Source of the DNA: Nocardioides okcheonensis | Lineage (GTDB): Bacteria > Actinomycetota > Actinomycetes > Propionibacteriales > Nocardioidaceae | Reading direction: 5' to 3' | Assembly: GCF_020991065.1 (NCBI RefSeq) | Contig: NZ_CP087710.1 | Coordinates: forward strand, 930,001-994,000 | DNA length: 64,000 bases | Shown here: positions 37,153 through 47,021 of the stretch, piece by piece | How the letters are laid out: each line of letters opens with the position of its first letter | How positions within the stretch are numbered: position 1 is the stretch's first letter | Notes under the pieces: generated by a model | Database searches by the model: none | Told to the model about the DNA's origin: nothing | Seen by the model: only the letters and a program-made list of their open reading frames with translations | Translations under genes and position numbers: made by a program

Positions 37153-38937
37153 TCACCGCTCGAGGTAGAGGTCCTTGTAGTTGGGCGTTCCCATCGAGCT
37201 GTCTCCGCTGGGGTTGCCGACGTCGGTGCCGAAGACGAACAGCCGGTTGATGTAGGCGATCGGGATCACGGGGAACCACGTCGACATGATCTTCTCGTCG
37301 AGCGCACCCCACGCGGCGGCCTGCTCGTCGACGGGGAGCATCGCGATCCGGTCCATCTCGTCGTCGACCGACTGCTCGGAGAAGCCCGCCGTGTTGAGGA
37401 GCGCCCCGGTCCTCAGGAGGGTCGGCAGGATCGCCGAGCCGCCGGGCCACAGTGGGCAGAGGCTGGCGCCCCGCACGTCGAGCTTCTGGTTGAGCGGGTC
37501 GTCGGGGTCGAGCCATACGTTGTAGGGCGACTCCTGGACCGGGATCGCCCGTACGGAGAAGCCACCGGCCTCGAAGCCCTTCGTGATCTGCTCCTGGGCC
37601 GCACGCGCCTGGTCGTCGACCTCGTAGTAGATCATCGTGATCGGGTACGGCTCGTCCGCGTGGCCGGCCTCGGCCAGCAGCTCGCGCGAGCGCGCCGGGT
37701 CGTAGCCGGTCTGCGCGCCCCCGACCCGGACGTCGTGACGCCCGGCCATCCCGGGCGGCATCACCGAGCTCGCCGGCACGCGGGTCACGTCCGGGACCTC
37801 ACCGCCGGCGATCCACACGTCGCGGTAGGGGAACGCGTGCGCCAGCGCCCGGCGCACCCGGACGTCCGCGACCTTGTCGTAGTCCGGCGCGAGCGTCGAC
37901 ACGCAGTCGGTCGGGGTCTGCACCAGTCGCTCGCCCAACGACGAGCTGGCCTCCTCGTAGCGCCCCGACCCCACCGCCGTGGCGATGGCCGCGCGACCGC
38001 GGGGGCTGTCGGACAGCATGATCTCGTCGACCTTGGCCTGGTCCTGGCTGAACTTGAAGACCCACCGCTCGGGGTACTGGTGACGCGCCGGGTCGGACCC
38101 GGCGTCCCACTCCTCGTTGCGCACCAGCACGAGCTGCTCGGCCGGGTCCCAGCGCTCGACCCGGTAGGGTCCGTTGGCGAGCGGACGCAGCTTGTAGTCC
38201 CCCGGCGCCGAGGCGTCGCCGACGGGGACCGGGCCCATCGCCATGGAGGCGCCGTAGTAGTCCATGTCCGGGAAGGGCCGCGACATCTCCAGGGTGATGT
38301 CCTGGCCGTCGACCGAGATGCCCGGCCAGTCCCGGCAGGTCGGGTCCTCGCCGGAGTACGGGCCCAAGTAGCCCTCGGCGCCGGCGAAGTAGGTGCGCGA
38401 GTACTGGGCGCCGGGCCCCGCGGGGAACTCTCCGGCGTCGAGCGAGCGGCAGATCCCGAAGGCCACCTGCTCGGCGGTCACGCTGCTGCCGTCCTCCCAC
38501 GTCGCGTCGTCACGGATCGTGAAGGTCCACTCGGTGTAGTCCTCGTTGTGCCGGCCCAGGTCGGTGGCCAGGTCGGGCACGAGCACCGTCTCGCCGTCCT
38601 CGCCGCGCGCGTACTGGGTCAGCGACCGGCTCACCAGGGCCTGCTGGATCGGGTTGCCGATCGCGGAGAACGCCTCGGAGGGGTCCAACGTGTCCGGGCC
38701 GGGAGCACCAGGGAGGTAGACCGTCAGGGTGCCGCCCTCGACCGCGCCCTCGACCTCGGGGGCCGGACCGCGACGGTCGGCGTCGCGGCGAGCCGCGCCC
38801 ATCTCCACGTACGCCCGCGTGCCACCCGTGCGGTCACCGTTACCGCCGTCGTCCCGGGCGGGCCCGCCTGCACAGGCGGCGAGGCCGGCCACCAGGACCG
38901 CCCCGGCTCCGAGGACCAGCGGCTTCGACCGGCTCAT
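37153..38937 (-). CDS. Oligopeptide ABC transporter substrate-binding lipoprotein (orphan paralogue)
   Basis: 594 residues from ATG 38937. A signal peptide with lipobox (LVAGLAACAGG, Cys near residue 22) shows it is a lipoprotein. The rest is a SBP_bac_5 (DppA/OppA) domain from GGTLTVYLPG to the end. It is closely similar along its whole length to the binding protein at 44068-45834 (shared DATWEDG, FGICRSLD, ESPYNVWLDPD, PNYKDLY). No permease or ATPase adjoins it; rarA separates it from the transporter operon. It probably feeds that transporter with another peptide. Confidence 0.92.
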   Translation of the reverse strand: MSRSKPLVLGAGAVLVAGLAACAGGPARDDGGNGDRTGGTRAYVEMGAARRDADRRGPAPEVEGAVEGGTLTVYLPGAPGPDTLDPSEAFSAIGNPIQQALVSRSLTQYARGEDGETVLVPDLATDLGRHNEDYTEWTFTIRDDATWEDGSSVTAEQVAFGICRSLDAGEFPAGPGAQYSRTYFAGAEGYLGPYSGEDPTCRDWPGISVDGQDITLEMSRPFPDMDYYGASMAMGPVPVGDASAPGDYKLRPLANGPYRVERWDPAEQLVLVRNEEWDAGSDPARHQYPERWVFKFSQDQAKVDEIMLSDSPRGRAAIATAVGSGRYEEASSSLGERLVQTPTDCVSTLAPDYDKVADVRVRRALAHAFPYRDVWIAGGEVPDVTRVPASSVMPPGMAGRHDVRVGGAQTGYDPARSRELLAEAGHADEPYPITMIYYEVDDQARAAQEQITKGFEAGGFSVRAIPVQESPYNVWLDPDDPLNQKLDVRGASLCPLWPGGSAILPTLLRTGALLNTAGFSEQSVDDEMDRIAMLPVDEQAAAWGALDEKIMSTWFPVIPIAYINRLFVFGTDVGNPSGDSSMGTPNYKDLYLER

Positions 38938-39017
38938 GCTCGACGTTCTCCCCTTCGACGCGTGCGAGGCATCAGTGGACCATGCTCTCACGCCTCACCG
39001 GGCACGAACGCGATGTG

Positions 39018-40397
39018 CTACCGGCCACGCACGATCCGGCGCACCCGCTCCCACCGCTCGCGCACGCCCGCCTCGGCACCCAGGCTGGTCGGGGTGTAGT
39101 AGCTCGCGTCGGCGAGGGCGTCGGGGAGGTACTGCTGCTCCACGACGCCGTACGGCTCGTCGTGCGGGTACGCGTAGCCCTTGCCGTGGCCCAGGTCCTT
39201 CGCGCCGCCGTAGTGGGCGTCGCGCAGGTGGGACGGCACCTGGCCGATCTTCCCGGCGCGCACGTCGGAGATGGCGGCGTCGATGGCGCTGATCACCGCG
39301 TTGGACTTCGGCGCGACGGCGAGGTGGATCGTGGCCTGGGCGAGGTTGATCCGGGCCTCGGGCATCCCGATCAGCTGGACCGCCTGTGCGGCCGCGACGG
39401 CGGCCTGGAGGGCGGTCGGGTCGGCCAGGCCGATGTCCTCGCTGGCGTGCACGACGAGCCGGCGCGCGATGAACCGCGGGTCCTCCCCCGCCTCGATCAT
39501 CCGCGCGAGGTAGTGCAGCGCGGCGTCCGGGTCGGAGCCACGGATCGACTTGATGAACGCGCTGATCACGTCGTAGTGCTGGTCGCCCTGGCGGTCGTAG
39601 CGCACCGCGGCCTGGTCGACGGCCGTCTCGGCGGTCGCCAGGTCGATGACGTCCTGCCCGTTGCTGGTCGCGGCGCCGGCAGCCGCCTCGAGGTAGGTCA
39701 GCGCTCGGCGGGCGTCCCCGCCGGCCAGGCGCACGAGGTGGTCGCGCGCGTCGTCCTCGAGCGAGGTCTCGCCCGACAGCCCGCGCTCGTCGGCGAGCGC
39801 CTGGTCGATCACCTCGGCGACGTCGTCGTCGGTGAGCGACTGGAGCCGCAGCAGCAGGCTGCGCGAGAGCAGCGGGCTGATGACCGAGAAGAACGGGTTC
39901 TCGGTGGTGGCGGCGATCAGGGTGACCCACCGGTTCTCCACCCCCGGGAGCAGCGCGTCCTGCTGGGCCTTGGTGAAGCGGTGCACCTCGTCGACGAACA
40001 GCACCGTCTCCTGTCCGCTGCGCACCAGCTCGGCACGGGCGCCGTCGATCGCCGCCCGCACCTCCTTGACCCCGGCAGCCACCGCGGAGACCTCGACGAA
40101 GCGGCGCCGGGTCTGCTGGCTGACGATCGCCGCGATGGTCGTCTTGCCGGTCCCGGGCGGTCCCCAGAGCAGCAGCGACATCGACTGGTCGCCCTCGACC
40201 AGCCGGCGCAGCGGCGAGCCCGCCGCGCGCAGCTGCTGCTGGCCGACGAGCTCGTCGATGGTGCGTGGTCGCATCCGCACGGCCAGGGGCGCGGAGGCGT
40301 GCGTGTTGGCGCCGAGCGACCCGGCGCCCGGGTCGTTCCCGGACACGGAACCGGGCGCGGGTTGCCCCGCGCCCGGAATCTCGAACAGGCCGTCCAC
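39018..40397 (-). CDS. rarA: Replication-associated recombination protein A (RarA/MgsA)
   Basis: 459-residue AAA+ ATPase that acts at stalled replication forks. Walker A is [12 protein letters not shown], Walker [12 protein letters not shown], sensor 1 ATTENPFF. The C-terminal tetramerisation part has [22 protein letters not shown] in segments. A short N-terminal tail of about 30 residues precedes the [12 protein letters not shown] start motif. It starts at GTG 40397. It lies between the peptide transporter operon and its orphan binding protein, in its conserved actinobacterial place before alaS. Confidence 0.94.
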   Translation of the reverse strand: MDGLFEIPGAGQPAPGSVSGNDPGAGSLGANTHASAPLAVRMRPRTIDELVGQQQLRAAGSPLRRLVEGDQSMSLLLWGPPGTGKTTIAAIVSQQTRRRFVEVSAVAAGVKEVRAAIDGARAELVRSGQETVLFVDEVHRFTKAQQDALLPGVENRWVTLIAATTENPFFSVISPLLSRSLLLRLQSLTDDDVAEVIDQALADERGLSGETSLEDDARDHLVRLAGGDARRALTYLEAAAGAATSNGQDVIDLATAETAVDQAAVRYDRQGDQHYDVISAFIKSIRGSDPDAALHYLARMIEAGEDPRFIARRLVVHASEDIGLADPTALQAAVAAAQAVQLIGMPEARINLAQATIHLAVAPKSNAVISAIDAAISDVRAGKIGQVPSHLRDAHYGGAKDLGHGKGYAYPHDEPYGVVEQQYLPDALADASYYTPTSLGAEAGVRERWERVRRIVRGR

Positions 40398-40413
40398 GCG
40401 ACCGAGTATCCCA

Positions 40414-40435
40414 GTCCCGGCGCGGTGGCCGGGAC
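40414..40435. terminator. Hairpin after the peptide transporter operon
   Basis: A perfect 8-bp stem, GTCCCGGC with GCCGGGAC, and a 6-nt loop lie 10 nt after the stop of the last transporter ATPase gene and 16 nt before the rarA start. It probably ends the transporter mRNA or reduces read-through into rarA. Confidence 0.45.
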
Positions 40436-40445
40436 CGGGACCGGG

Positions 40446-41765
40446 TCAGGCCCCGGTGGTCTGCTTCGTCTTCAGGTCGTACCAGGTCTTCTCGTAGCCC
40501 GGGATGGTGAGCTGCGTGTTGGACGGGACGGCACCGGAGACCGCGCTGCCCTGGTCGTCGACGCCGAGCAGCTCCGTCGTCACGGGCGCCGCCGGGTGGG
40601 CGCCGAGCTCGCCGGCGAAGTGGCAGGCGACCTTGTGGCGAGGACCGATCTGCAGCAGCGGCGGCTCGACCTTCGCGCAGATCTCCTGCGCGAACTGGCA
40701 GCGGGTGCGGAACCGGCAGCCGGACGGCGGGTTGATCGGGCTCGGGACGTCGCCCTCGAGCCGGATCCGCTCGCGCCGACCGCCGATCGCCGCCTGCTTC
40801 ACGTCGGGCACCGCCGAGAGCAGCGCCTGGGTGTAGGGGTGGTGCGGGCGGCCGTAGATGGTCTCGCGGTCGCCGATCTCGACGATCTTGCCGAGGTACA
40901 TGACGGCGATCTCGGGGCAGAAGTGCCGCACGATCGCGAGGTCGTGGGCGATGAACAGGAACGCCACGTCGAACTCGCGCTGGATGTCCTGGAGCAGGTT
41001 GACGACCTGCGCCTGGATCGACACGTCGAGCGCGGAGACCGGCTCGTCCGCGACCAGCACCTTCGGGTTGAGGGTCAGCGCGCGGGCGATGCCGATGCGC
41101 TGGCGCTGGCCGCCGGAGAACTCGTTCGGGTAGCGGTTGTAGTGCTCGGGGTTGAGCCCGACCACCTCGAGCAGCTCCTGGACCCGCTTGAGGACCTGGT
41201 TCTTCGGGACGATCTTGTGCACCTCGAGGGGCGCGCCGACGATCGTGCCGACCGTGTGGCGCGGGTTCAGCGAGGTGTACGGGTCCTGGAAGATCATCTG
41301 CACGTCGCGGCGCAGCGGCTTCATCTCGCGGTTGTTGAGCTTGGCCAGGTCGTGGCCGTCGAACATCATCGACCCGCCGGTGGGCTTGTAGAGGCGGGTG
41401 ATGAGCCGGCCGGTGGTGGACTTGCCGCAGCCGGACTCGCCGACCATGCCGAGCGACCCGCCCTTGGGCACCTCGAACGAGATGCCGTCGACCGCCTGGA
41501 CGTGGCCGATCGTGCGGCGCACCAGGCCGGAGGACTTCACCGGGAAGTACATCTTCAGGTTGTCGACGGTCAGCACCGCCGGGGCGTCGGGGTCGAGCTC
41601 GGTGGCGGCACGCCCCAGGTCGGCGAGGTCCAGGCTCTCGTGGGCGAGCTCGTGGTCGGCCGTCACGTCGTGACGGTCGTCGAGCACGCGGTCACCGGTC
41701 TCGGCCGCGTTGGCGCCCACCTCGGTCGGCTCGATCGAGGCACGGGCGTTGGGGTCCTGGGTCAT
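40446..41765 (-). CDS. Oligopeptide ABC transporter ATP-binding protein (DppF/OppF-like)
   Basis: 439 residues, longer than usual because of an acidic N-terminal extension of about 75 residues. Then come Walker A GESGCGKST, signature FSGGQRQRIGIARAL, Walker B VLVADEPVSALD, and the C-terminal oligopeptide ABC domain with a Cys cluster (SGCRFRTRCQFAQEIC) that in relatives binds an Fe-S centre. It pairs with the other ATPase to power peptide import. The ATG at 41765 overlaps the upstream gene by four bases. Confidence 0.93.
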   Translation of the reverse strand: MTQDPNARASIEPTEVGANAAETGDRVLDDRHDVTADHELAHESLDLADLGRAATELDPDAPAVLTVDNLKMYFPVKSSGLVRRTIGHVQAVDGISFEVPKGGSLGMVGESGCGKSTTGRLITRLYKPTGGSMMFDGHDLAKLNNREMKPLRRDVQMIFQDPYTSLNPRHTVGTIVGAPLEVHKIVPKNQVLKRVQELLEVVGLNPEHYNRYPNEFSGGQRQRIGIARALTLNPKVLVADEPVSALDVSIQAQVVNLLQDIQREFDVAFLFIAHDLAIVRHFCPEIAVMYLGKIVEIGDRETIYGRPHHPYTQALLSAVPDVKQAAIGGRRERIRLEGDVPSPINPPSGCRFRTRCQFAQEICAKVEPPLLQIGPRHKVACHFAGELGAHPAAPVTTELLGVDDQGSAVSGAVPSNTQLTIPGYEKTWYDLKTKQTTGA

Positions 41766-42865
41766 CGGGTCTCCTCGACGAGGTCGGGGGCGATCTCGGG
41801 CAGCACCTCGGTCTGGTAGACCGCGACGGGGTCGGCGAGGTGGCAGCGCTTGAGGTGCGCCGTGCCCGAGCTGGCCGGCAGCAGCTCGGGAAGCTGGGTG
41901 CTGCACAGGTCGCCGGCGACCTTGTCGGAGTGCACGCACCGCGGGTGGAAGGAACAACCCGACGGCGGCCGCAGCAGGCTCGGCGGGTTGCCCGGGATCG
42001 GGATGAGGCGCGCGTCGGTGGAGGCGCTGACGTCCGGGATGCTCGAGAGCAGGCCCCAGGTGTAGGGCATCTCGGGCGACGTCAGGATCTGCTTCGCGGT
42101 GCCGTACTCCACGCAGCGACCGGCGTACATCACGAGGACGTCGTCGGCCATCTCGGCGATCACGCCGAGGTCGTGGGTGATGATGATGACGGCGGAGTTG
42201 AACTCGCGCTGCAGGTCCTGGAGCAGGTCGAGGATCTGCGCCTGCACCGTCACGTCGAGCGCGGTGGTCGGCTCGTCGGCGATGAGCAGGGACGGGTCGT
42301 TGATCAGGCCCATCGCGATCATGGCGCGCTGGCGCATGCCGCCGGAGAACTGGTGCGGGAAGTCGTCCACGCGACGGTCCGGCTGCGGGATGCCGACGCG
42401 GTCGAGCATCTCGATCGCCTTGCGGCGCGCGTCGCGCTTGGAGGCGCCCGAGTGGTGCACCAGGTAGGCCTCCTCGAGCTGCTTGCCGATCTTGTAGAAC
42501 GGGTGCAGCGCGGCGAGCGCGTCCTGGAAGATCATCGCCATCGAGTTGCCGCGCAGGCCACGCATGCGCGACTCGCTCAGGCCGACGACCTCGGTGCCGC
42601 CGACGCGGATCGAGCCGGAGATCTGGGCCGACTTCGCGTCGTGCAGGCCCATCACGGCCATGCTGGAGACGGACTTGCCCGAGCCGGACTCGCCCACGAT
42701 GCCGAGGGTCTTGCCCTTCTCGACCGAGTAGCTCAGGCCGCTGACCGCGGTCACCGGGCCGTCCTCGGTCGGGAAGGTCACCTTCAGGTCCTCGACGACG
42801 AGGAACGGGCCGTCGGACTCGGCCGCCGCGGCGGCGCTGGTCTGGGTCATGGGAACGCTGGTCAC
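41762..42865 (-). CDS. Oligopeptide ABC transporter ATP-binding protein (DppD/OppD-like)
   Basis: 367 residues. Walker A GESGSGKS, signature FSGGMRQRAMIAMGL, Walker B LLIADEPTTALD, and a C-terminal SGCSFHPRCVHSDKVAGDLC cluster typical of OppD. The GTG start at 42865 overlaps the permease stop (GTGA); an in-frame ATG five codons later (MTQTSA) is an alternative. Coupled on both sides to permease B and the second ATPase. Confidence 0.93.
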   Translation of the reverse strand: MTSVPMTQTSAAAAAESDGPFLVVEDLKVTFPTEDGPVTAVSGLSYSVEKGKTLGIVGESGSGKSVSSMAVMGLHDAKSAQISGSIRVGGTEVVGLSESRMRGLRGNSMAMIFQDALAALHPFYKIGKQLEEAYLVHHSGASKRDARRKAIEMLDRVGIPQPDRRVDDFPHQFSGGMRQRAMIAMGLINDPSLLIADEPTTALDVTVQAQILDLLQDLQREFNSAVIIITHDLGVIAEMADDVLVMYAGRCVEYGTAKQILTSPEMPYTWGLLSSIPDVSASTDARLIPIPGNPPSLLRPPSGCSFHPRCVHSDKVAGDLCSTQLPELLPASSGTAHLKRCHLADPVAVYQTEVLPEIAPDLVEETR

Positions 42866-43872
42866 GAGAGCCTCACCCTCGGGTCGAGGACGGAGTAGAC
42901 GATGTCCACGAGCAGGTTGGAGATGATCAGGACGACGGCGCTGAACAGGGCGGTGGCCTGCACGACCGGCAGGTCCTTGCCCTGGACGGCCTGGAGGCTC
43001 CAGTAGCCGATGCCCTGGATCTCGAAGATTCGTTCGGTGAAGATCGTGCCGGCCAGCAGGGTGCCGAAGTCGATGCCGAAGATGGTGACGACGGGCACCA
43101 GGGCGGCGCGCAGGCCGTGCTTGTAGACGATGGTCCGGGTCGGCAGGCCCTTGGCCTTCGCCGTGCGGATGTAGTCCTCGCTGAGCGCCTCGACCATCGC
43201 GCCGCGGGTGAATCGCGTGTACTGCGTGCAGCCGAAGATGCCGAGCGCGACCCACGCCAGGAACATGCCGCTGAACCACTTCCACGGCCCGTCGGCGATC
43301 GGAGAGAAGTAGCCGGTGTCGCTGAAGAGCGGCACCTGGAAGGTGATCGTGAGGTAGAGCCAGGTCAGCAGCGCGAAGAGGTAGTACGGGATCGAGCTGA
43401 TGAACAGGAAGCTCGAGACGAGCGCCTTGTCCGAGACCGAGCCGCGGCGCCTCGCCGCCGCCACCCCGATCGGGATGCCGAAGAGCAGGTAGAGGAACGC
43501 GCCGCCGATGGCCACGGAGAACGTCGCCGGCATGCGGTCGACCAGCTCCTCCTTGACCGGCTGCTTGGTGCGGTAGCTCAGGCCCAGACAGGGGGCGTCG
43601 CAGCGGTACTCGTTGGAGGCGATCGTGAGGGTGCGTCCGACGAAGACGCCGGAGACGTACTTGCCGTACTCCTCGTAGACCGGGTTGTTGTAGCCCAGGG
43701 TCCTCTCGTACCGCTCCAGCTTCTCCGCCGAGCAGCGGTTGCTGGTCTCTCGGTCGCAGATCGGCTGGGCCGGACTCGAGGGTCCGTACCAGAACAGCAG
43801 GAAGATCGCCATCGAGACCAGCGTCACGACGAGGACTCCCGAGATCAGCCTCTTCACGATATACGCGAACAT
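42862..43872 (-). CDS. Oligopeptide ABC transporter permease (DppB/OppB-like)
   Basis: 336 residues. The family opening FAYIVKRLISGVLVVTLVSM forms the first membrane helix, an extracytoplasmic loop of about 80 residues with four Cys follows, then five more helices. The EAA cytoplasmic loop reads RGAMVEALSEDYIRTAKAKGL. It forms the membrane channel with the permease at 45917-46951. It starts at ATG 43872, 195 nt after the binding-protein gene; a hairpin lies in that gap. Confidence 0.93.
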   Translation of the reverse strand: MFAYIVKRLISGVLVVTLVSMAIFLLFWYGPSSPAQPICDRETSNRCSAEKLERYERTLGYNNPVYEEYGKYVSGVFVGRTLTIASNEYRCDAPCLGLSYRTKQPVKEELVDRMPATFSVAIGGAFLYLLFGIPIGVAAARRRGSVSDKALVSSFLFISSIPYYLFALLTWLYLTITFQVPLFSDTGYFSPIADGPWKWFSGMFLAWVALGIFGCTQYTRFTRGAMVEALSEDYIRTAKAKGLPTRTIVYKHGLRAALVPVVTIFGIDFGTLLAGTIFTERIFEIQGIGYWSLQAVQGKDLPVVQATALFSAVVLIISNLLVDIVYSVLDPRVRLS

Positions 43873-43944
43873 CGCAGGTCACTCTCCGGGGATGGTGGAT
43901 GAGTCGGACCCCCCGAGGCAGGAAGCCTACTGGGTCCGCGCTGC

Positions 43945-43979
43945 CGTGTGGGGGCCCCCGGATCGGGAACCCCCACACG
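43945..43979. promoter_or_regulatory. Intra-operon hairpin between binding protein and permease
   Basis: A perfect 10-bp stem, CGTGTGGGGG with CCCCCACACG, around a 15-nt loop lies 88 nt after the binding-protein stop and 72 nt before the permease start on the minus strand. In ABC importer operons such structures stabilise the binding-protein message or partly end transcription so that binding protein exceeds permease. Confidence 0.6.
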
Positions 43980-44067
43980 TCAGTGTTGCTTGGGTGTTGC
44001 TCGAGTGCTCAGGTGGAGCGGGTGCCCCCGGGACCGGGCGGTGCCACGGCCCCGGGGAGCGCCAGGA

Positions 44068-45834
44068 TCACTGCATCACGTACAGGTCCTTGTAGTTCGG
44101 CGCACCGAGGGCACCGTCGCCCGTCGGGTTGCCGACCTTGGTGCCGAACACGAACAGGTCGTTGCGGAACGCGGTCGGGATGATCGGGAAGTACTCCGTC
44201 ATGATCTTCTCGTCCAGCGCGCCCCAGGCGTCAGCCTGCTCCTCCTGCGGCAGGGTGGCGATGTTGTCCATCTCCTCGTCCACCGACGGCTCCGAGAAGA
44301 GCGCGGTGTTGTAGACGGCGTCCGTCTTCAGCAGCGGCGGCAGCATGGTCGAGCCGGCCGGCCAGTCGGAGCACCAGTTGACGCCACGCAGGTTCAGGGT
44401 CTTGTTGACCTTGTTGTCGGGGTCGAGCCACACGTTGTAGGGCGACTCCTGGACCGGGATGGCCTTGACCGAGAAGCCCGAGGCCTCGAAGCCCTTGGTG
44501 ATCTGGTCCTGGGTGGCCTTGGCCAGCGGGTCGACCTCGTAGTAGACCATGGTGATCGGGTACGGCATCTCGACGCCGGCCTCCTCGAGGAGGGCCTTCG
44601 CCTTCTCCGGGTCGTAGGTGATCTGCTCACCGTCGACCTGGAAGTCCTTCTTGCCCGCCATGCCGGGAGGCATGACCGAGTTCGCGGGGATGCGGGTCAC
44701 GTCCGGAACCTCACCGCCGGCGATCCACACGTCGCGGTACGGGTACGCGTAGGCGAGGGCCTTGCGGACGTTGATGTCGGTGATCTTGGTGTAGTCAGGC
44801 GTCAGCGTGGAGACACACTGCGACGTCTGCTGCACCAAGCGGTCACCGAGCTGGCCGTTGGCGTCGTTGTACTTGTCCGAGCCGAGGCCGGTGGACACGG
44901 CGGTCTGGCTGTCGGAGTTGTCCGAGAGCATGATCTCGTCGACCTTGGCCTGGTCCTGGTTGAACTTGAACACGAACTCGTCGGCGTACTGGTGACGGGC
45001 CGGGTCGGAGTCAGCGGACCACTGGTCGTTCTTGACGAGGACGAGCTCCTCGTTGGGCTTGTAGCTGTCGACCTTGTAGGGGCCGTTGGAGAGCGGCTTG
45101 GTGCCGTAGTTCGGCGGCTTGGACGCGTTGCCCAGCGGGGCCGGGCCCATCGCCATGAAGGCGCCCCAGTAGTCCATGTCCGGGAACGGCTTGGCCATCT
45201 TGATGGTGATGTCCTGGCCCTCGACCGAGATGCCCGACCACTTCTCGCAGTTCGGGTCCTTGCCGGTGTAGGGGCCCTCGTAGTCGGCCGCACCGTCGAA
45301 GTAGGCCTTCGAGTACTCGGTGCCGGGGCCGGACGGGAACGCCTCGGAGTCCAGCGAACGGCAGATGCCGAAGGCGACCTCCTCGGCGGTGACGGGCTTG
45401 CCGTCCTCCCACGTGGCGTCGTCACGGATGGTGAACGTCCACTCGGTGAAGTCCTCGTTGGGGGTGCCGAGGTCGGTCGCCAGGTCCGGGACCAGGATGG
45501 GCTGGCCGTCCTCGCCGCGCTTGTACTGGGTCAGCGAGCGGCTGGTGAGGGCCTGCTGGATGGAGTTGCCGGTGACCGACCAGCCAGCGGTCGGGTCGAG
45601 CGTGTCCGGACCGGGGTCGCCGGGGAGGTAGACCGTGATGGTCCCGCCCGCGGTGGCGCCCTCGATGTCGGCAGCAGGACCCTGGGCATCCTTGTCCTTG
45701 GTGCCTCCGGTCTGCTCGCCGAACTCTCGCTTCTCCCCGCCGGTGGTGCCACCGTCGTCCGACCCGCCGCCACAGGCAGCGAGGGTCAGGAGAGCGGCGC
45801 CAGCGACGAGTGCGAGCGGCTTGTTCCGCTTCAT
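44068..45834 (-). CDS. Oligopeptide ABC transporter substrate-binding lipoprotein
   Basis: 588 residues from ATG 45834 (AAAGGAAAGG lies about 10 nt upstream). The signal peptide has lipobox LLTLAACGGG. A Gly/Ser/Asp/Lys-rich linker of about 40 residues leads into a SBP_bac_5 domain. It captures peptides outside the membrane for the permease and ATPase genes around it. Second gene of the operon, after permease C and before permease B. Paralogue of 37153-38937. Confidence 0.94.
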   Translation of the reverse strand: MKRNKPLALVAGAALLTLAACGGGSDDGGTTGGEKREFGEQTGGTKDKDAQGPAADIEGATAGGTITVYLPGDPGPDTLDPTAGWSVTGNSIQQALTSRSLTQYKRGEDGQPILVPDLATDLGTPNEDFTEWTFTIRDDATWEDGKPVTAEEVAFGICRSLDSEAFPSGPGTEYSKAYFDGAADYEGPYTGKDPNCEKWSGISVEGQDITIKMAKPFPDMDYWGAFMAMGPAPLGNASKPPNYGTKPLSNGPYKVDSYKPNEELVLVKNDQWSADSDPARHQYADEFVFKFNQDQAKVDEIMLSDNSDSQTAVSTGLGSDKYNDANGQLGDRLVQQTSQCVSTLTPDYTKITDINVRKALAYAYPYRDVWIAGGEVPDVTRIPANSVMPPGMAGKKDFQVDGEQITYDPEKAKALLEEAGVEMPYPITMVYYEVDPLAKATQDQITKGFEASGFSVKAIPVQESPYNVWLDPDNKVNKTLNLRGVNWCSDWPAGSTMLPPLLKTDAVYNTALFSEPSVDEEMDNIATLPQEEQADAWGALDEKIMTEYFPIIPTAFRNDLFVFGTKVGNPTGDGALGAPNYKDLYVMQ

Positions 45835-45916
45835 ACTGTCCAGCCTTTCCTTTTTGTTCTCACCGAGGACGGCGTCTCCGGCGACGTGCGTGGTTCCCGA
45901 AGGAGCTGCGAGCAGC

Positions 45917-46951
45917 TCAGCGGCGGGTCTTGGGGTCCAGGGCGTCGCGGATCGCGTCGCCGAGGAGGTTGAGGGCCAGCACCAGCGCGACGATGCCGAG
46001 GAGCGGCTGCCACAGGAACTGGGGGTAGTCACGGAAGTACGTCGGCGTCGCGGCCCGCAGGATCGTCTGGCCCCACGAGATGCCGTCGGAGACGCCGATG
46101 CCGAGGTAGGCCAGGCCGGCCTCGGCGGCGACGAACGCGGGCAGCATCAGCGACACGCTGATGATGATCGGCGCGGCCAGGTTGGGCAGCAGCTCCTTGA
46201 ACAGGATGCGGGAGGTCGGCATGCCCATCACGCGGGCGGCCTGCACGAACTCGCGCTCGCGCAGCGCGAGCACCTCGCCGCGGATCAGGCGCGCGGTGCC
46301 CATCCACCCGAAGAGCGCCAGCACGCCGACCAGGCTGAGCTTCTGGATGGTCTGGTAGTTGTCCGAGAGGTTGAACCGCTCGTTGAGGATCGGGGCCAGC
46401 GTGAGCGCGGCCAGCAGGAACGGGATGGTCAGGAACATGTCGATGAAGAACGACAGCACCTTGTCGACCGCACCGCCGAGGAAGCCGGCCAGCAGGCCGA
46501 CGATCACGCCGACGAGGCTCGCGACGAGCGTGGCGACCGTGGCGATCAGCAGCGAGGTGCGGCAGCCGTAGAGCCAGTAGGCCAGGTTGTCGTTGCCGGT
46601 CTGCGGCGCCACGCCCATCGGGTGGTCCCAGGTGAACGGGCCGTTGGGCGGGCCCATCTCGGGCAGCGGCAGCGAGTTGTTGAGGCCGTCGACGCGCTCG
46701 CTGGCGAGCGGGGTCGCCAGGCTCACGCCGAAGAGGTCGGCGATCGGGCCGGCGAAGGCGGCGCAGATCACGAAGAACAGCACGACGACGGCGCAGACGA
46801 CGGCGATCTTGTCCTTGGCGAGTCGCCCCAGCGCGATCCGGAGCGGGGACTTGCCCGCGAACTCCTTCTCCTGCTTGCTGTTGGGGTCCTGGTGGTCCGG
46901 CTCCTGGCTCAACGAGCCCAGCGTCTCCGGTCCTGCGGTCTCTGCCGACAT
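45917..46951 (-). CDS. Oligopeptide ABC transporter permease (DppC/OppC-like)
   Basis: 344 residues from ATG 46951, with GGGGAG 4 nt upstream; longer frames lack this. A cytoplasmic tail of about 50 residues precedes the first helix (IAVVCAVVVLFFVICAAF). There are five further helices, and the EAA loop is RGEVLALREREFVQAARVMG. It pairs with the DppB-like permease. First gene of the transporter operon, 82 nt before the binding-protein gene. Confidence 0.93.
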   Translation of the reverse strand: MSAETAGPETLGSLSQEPDHQDPNSKQEKEFAGKSPLRIALGRLAKDKIAVVCAVVVLFFVICAAFAGPIADLFGVSLATPLASERVDGLNNSLPLPEMGPPNGPFTWDHPMGVAPQTGNDNLAYWLYGCRTSLLIATVATLVASLVGVIVGLLAGFLGGAVDKVLSFFIDMFLTIPFLLAALTLAPILNERFNLSDNYQTIQKLSLVGVLALFGWMGTARLIRGEVLALREREFVQAARVMGMPTSRILFKELLPNLAAPIIISVSLMLPAFVAAEAGLAYLGIGVSDGISWGQTILRAATPTYFRDYPQFLWQPLLGIVALVLALNLLGDAIRDALDPKTRR

Positions 46952-47021
46952 GCTCTCCCCATCTGGTTCGGGACTTTCGCGGCGCGGTCCGAGGGTCCCC
47001 CGGGCCCCTGCGCCGAACGGG

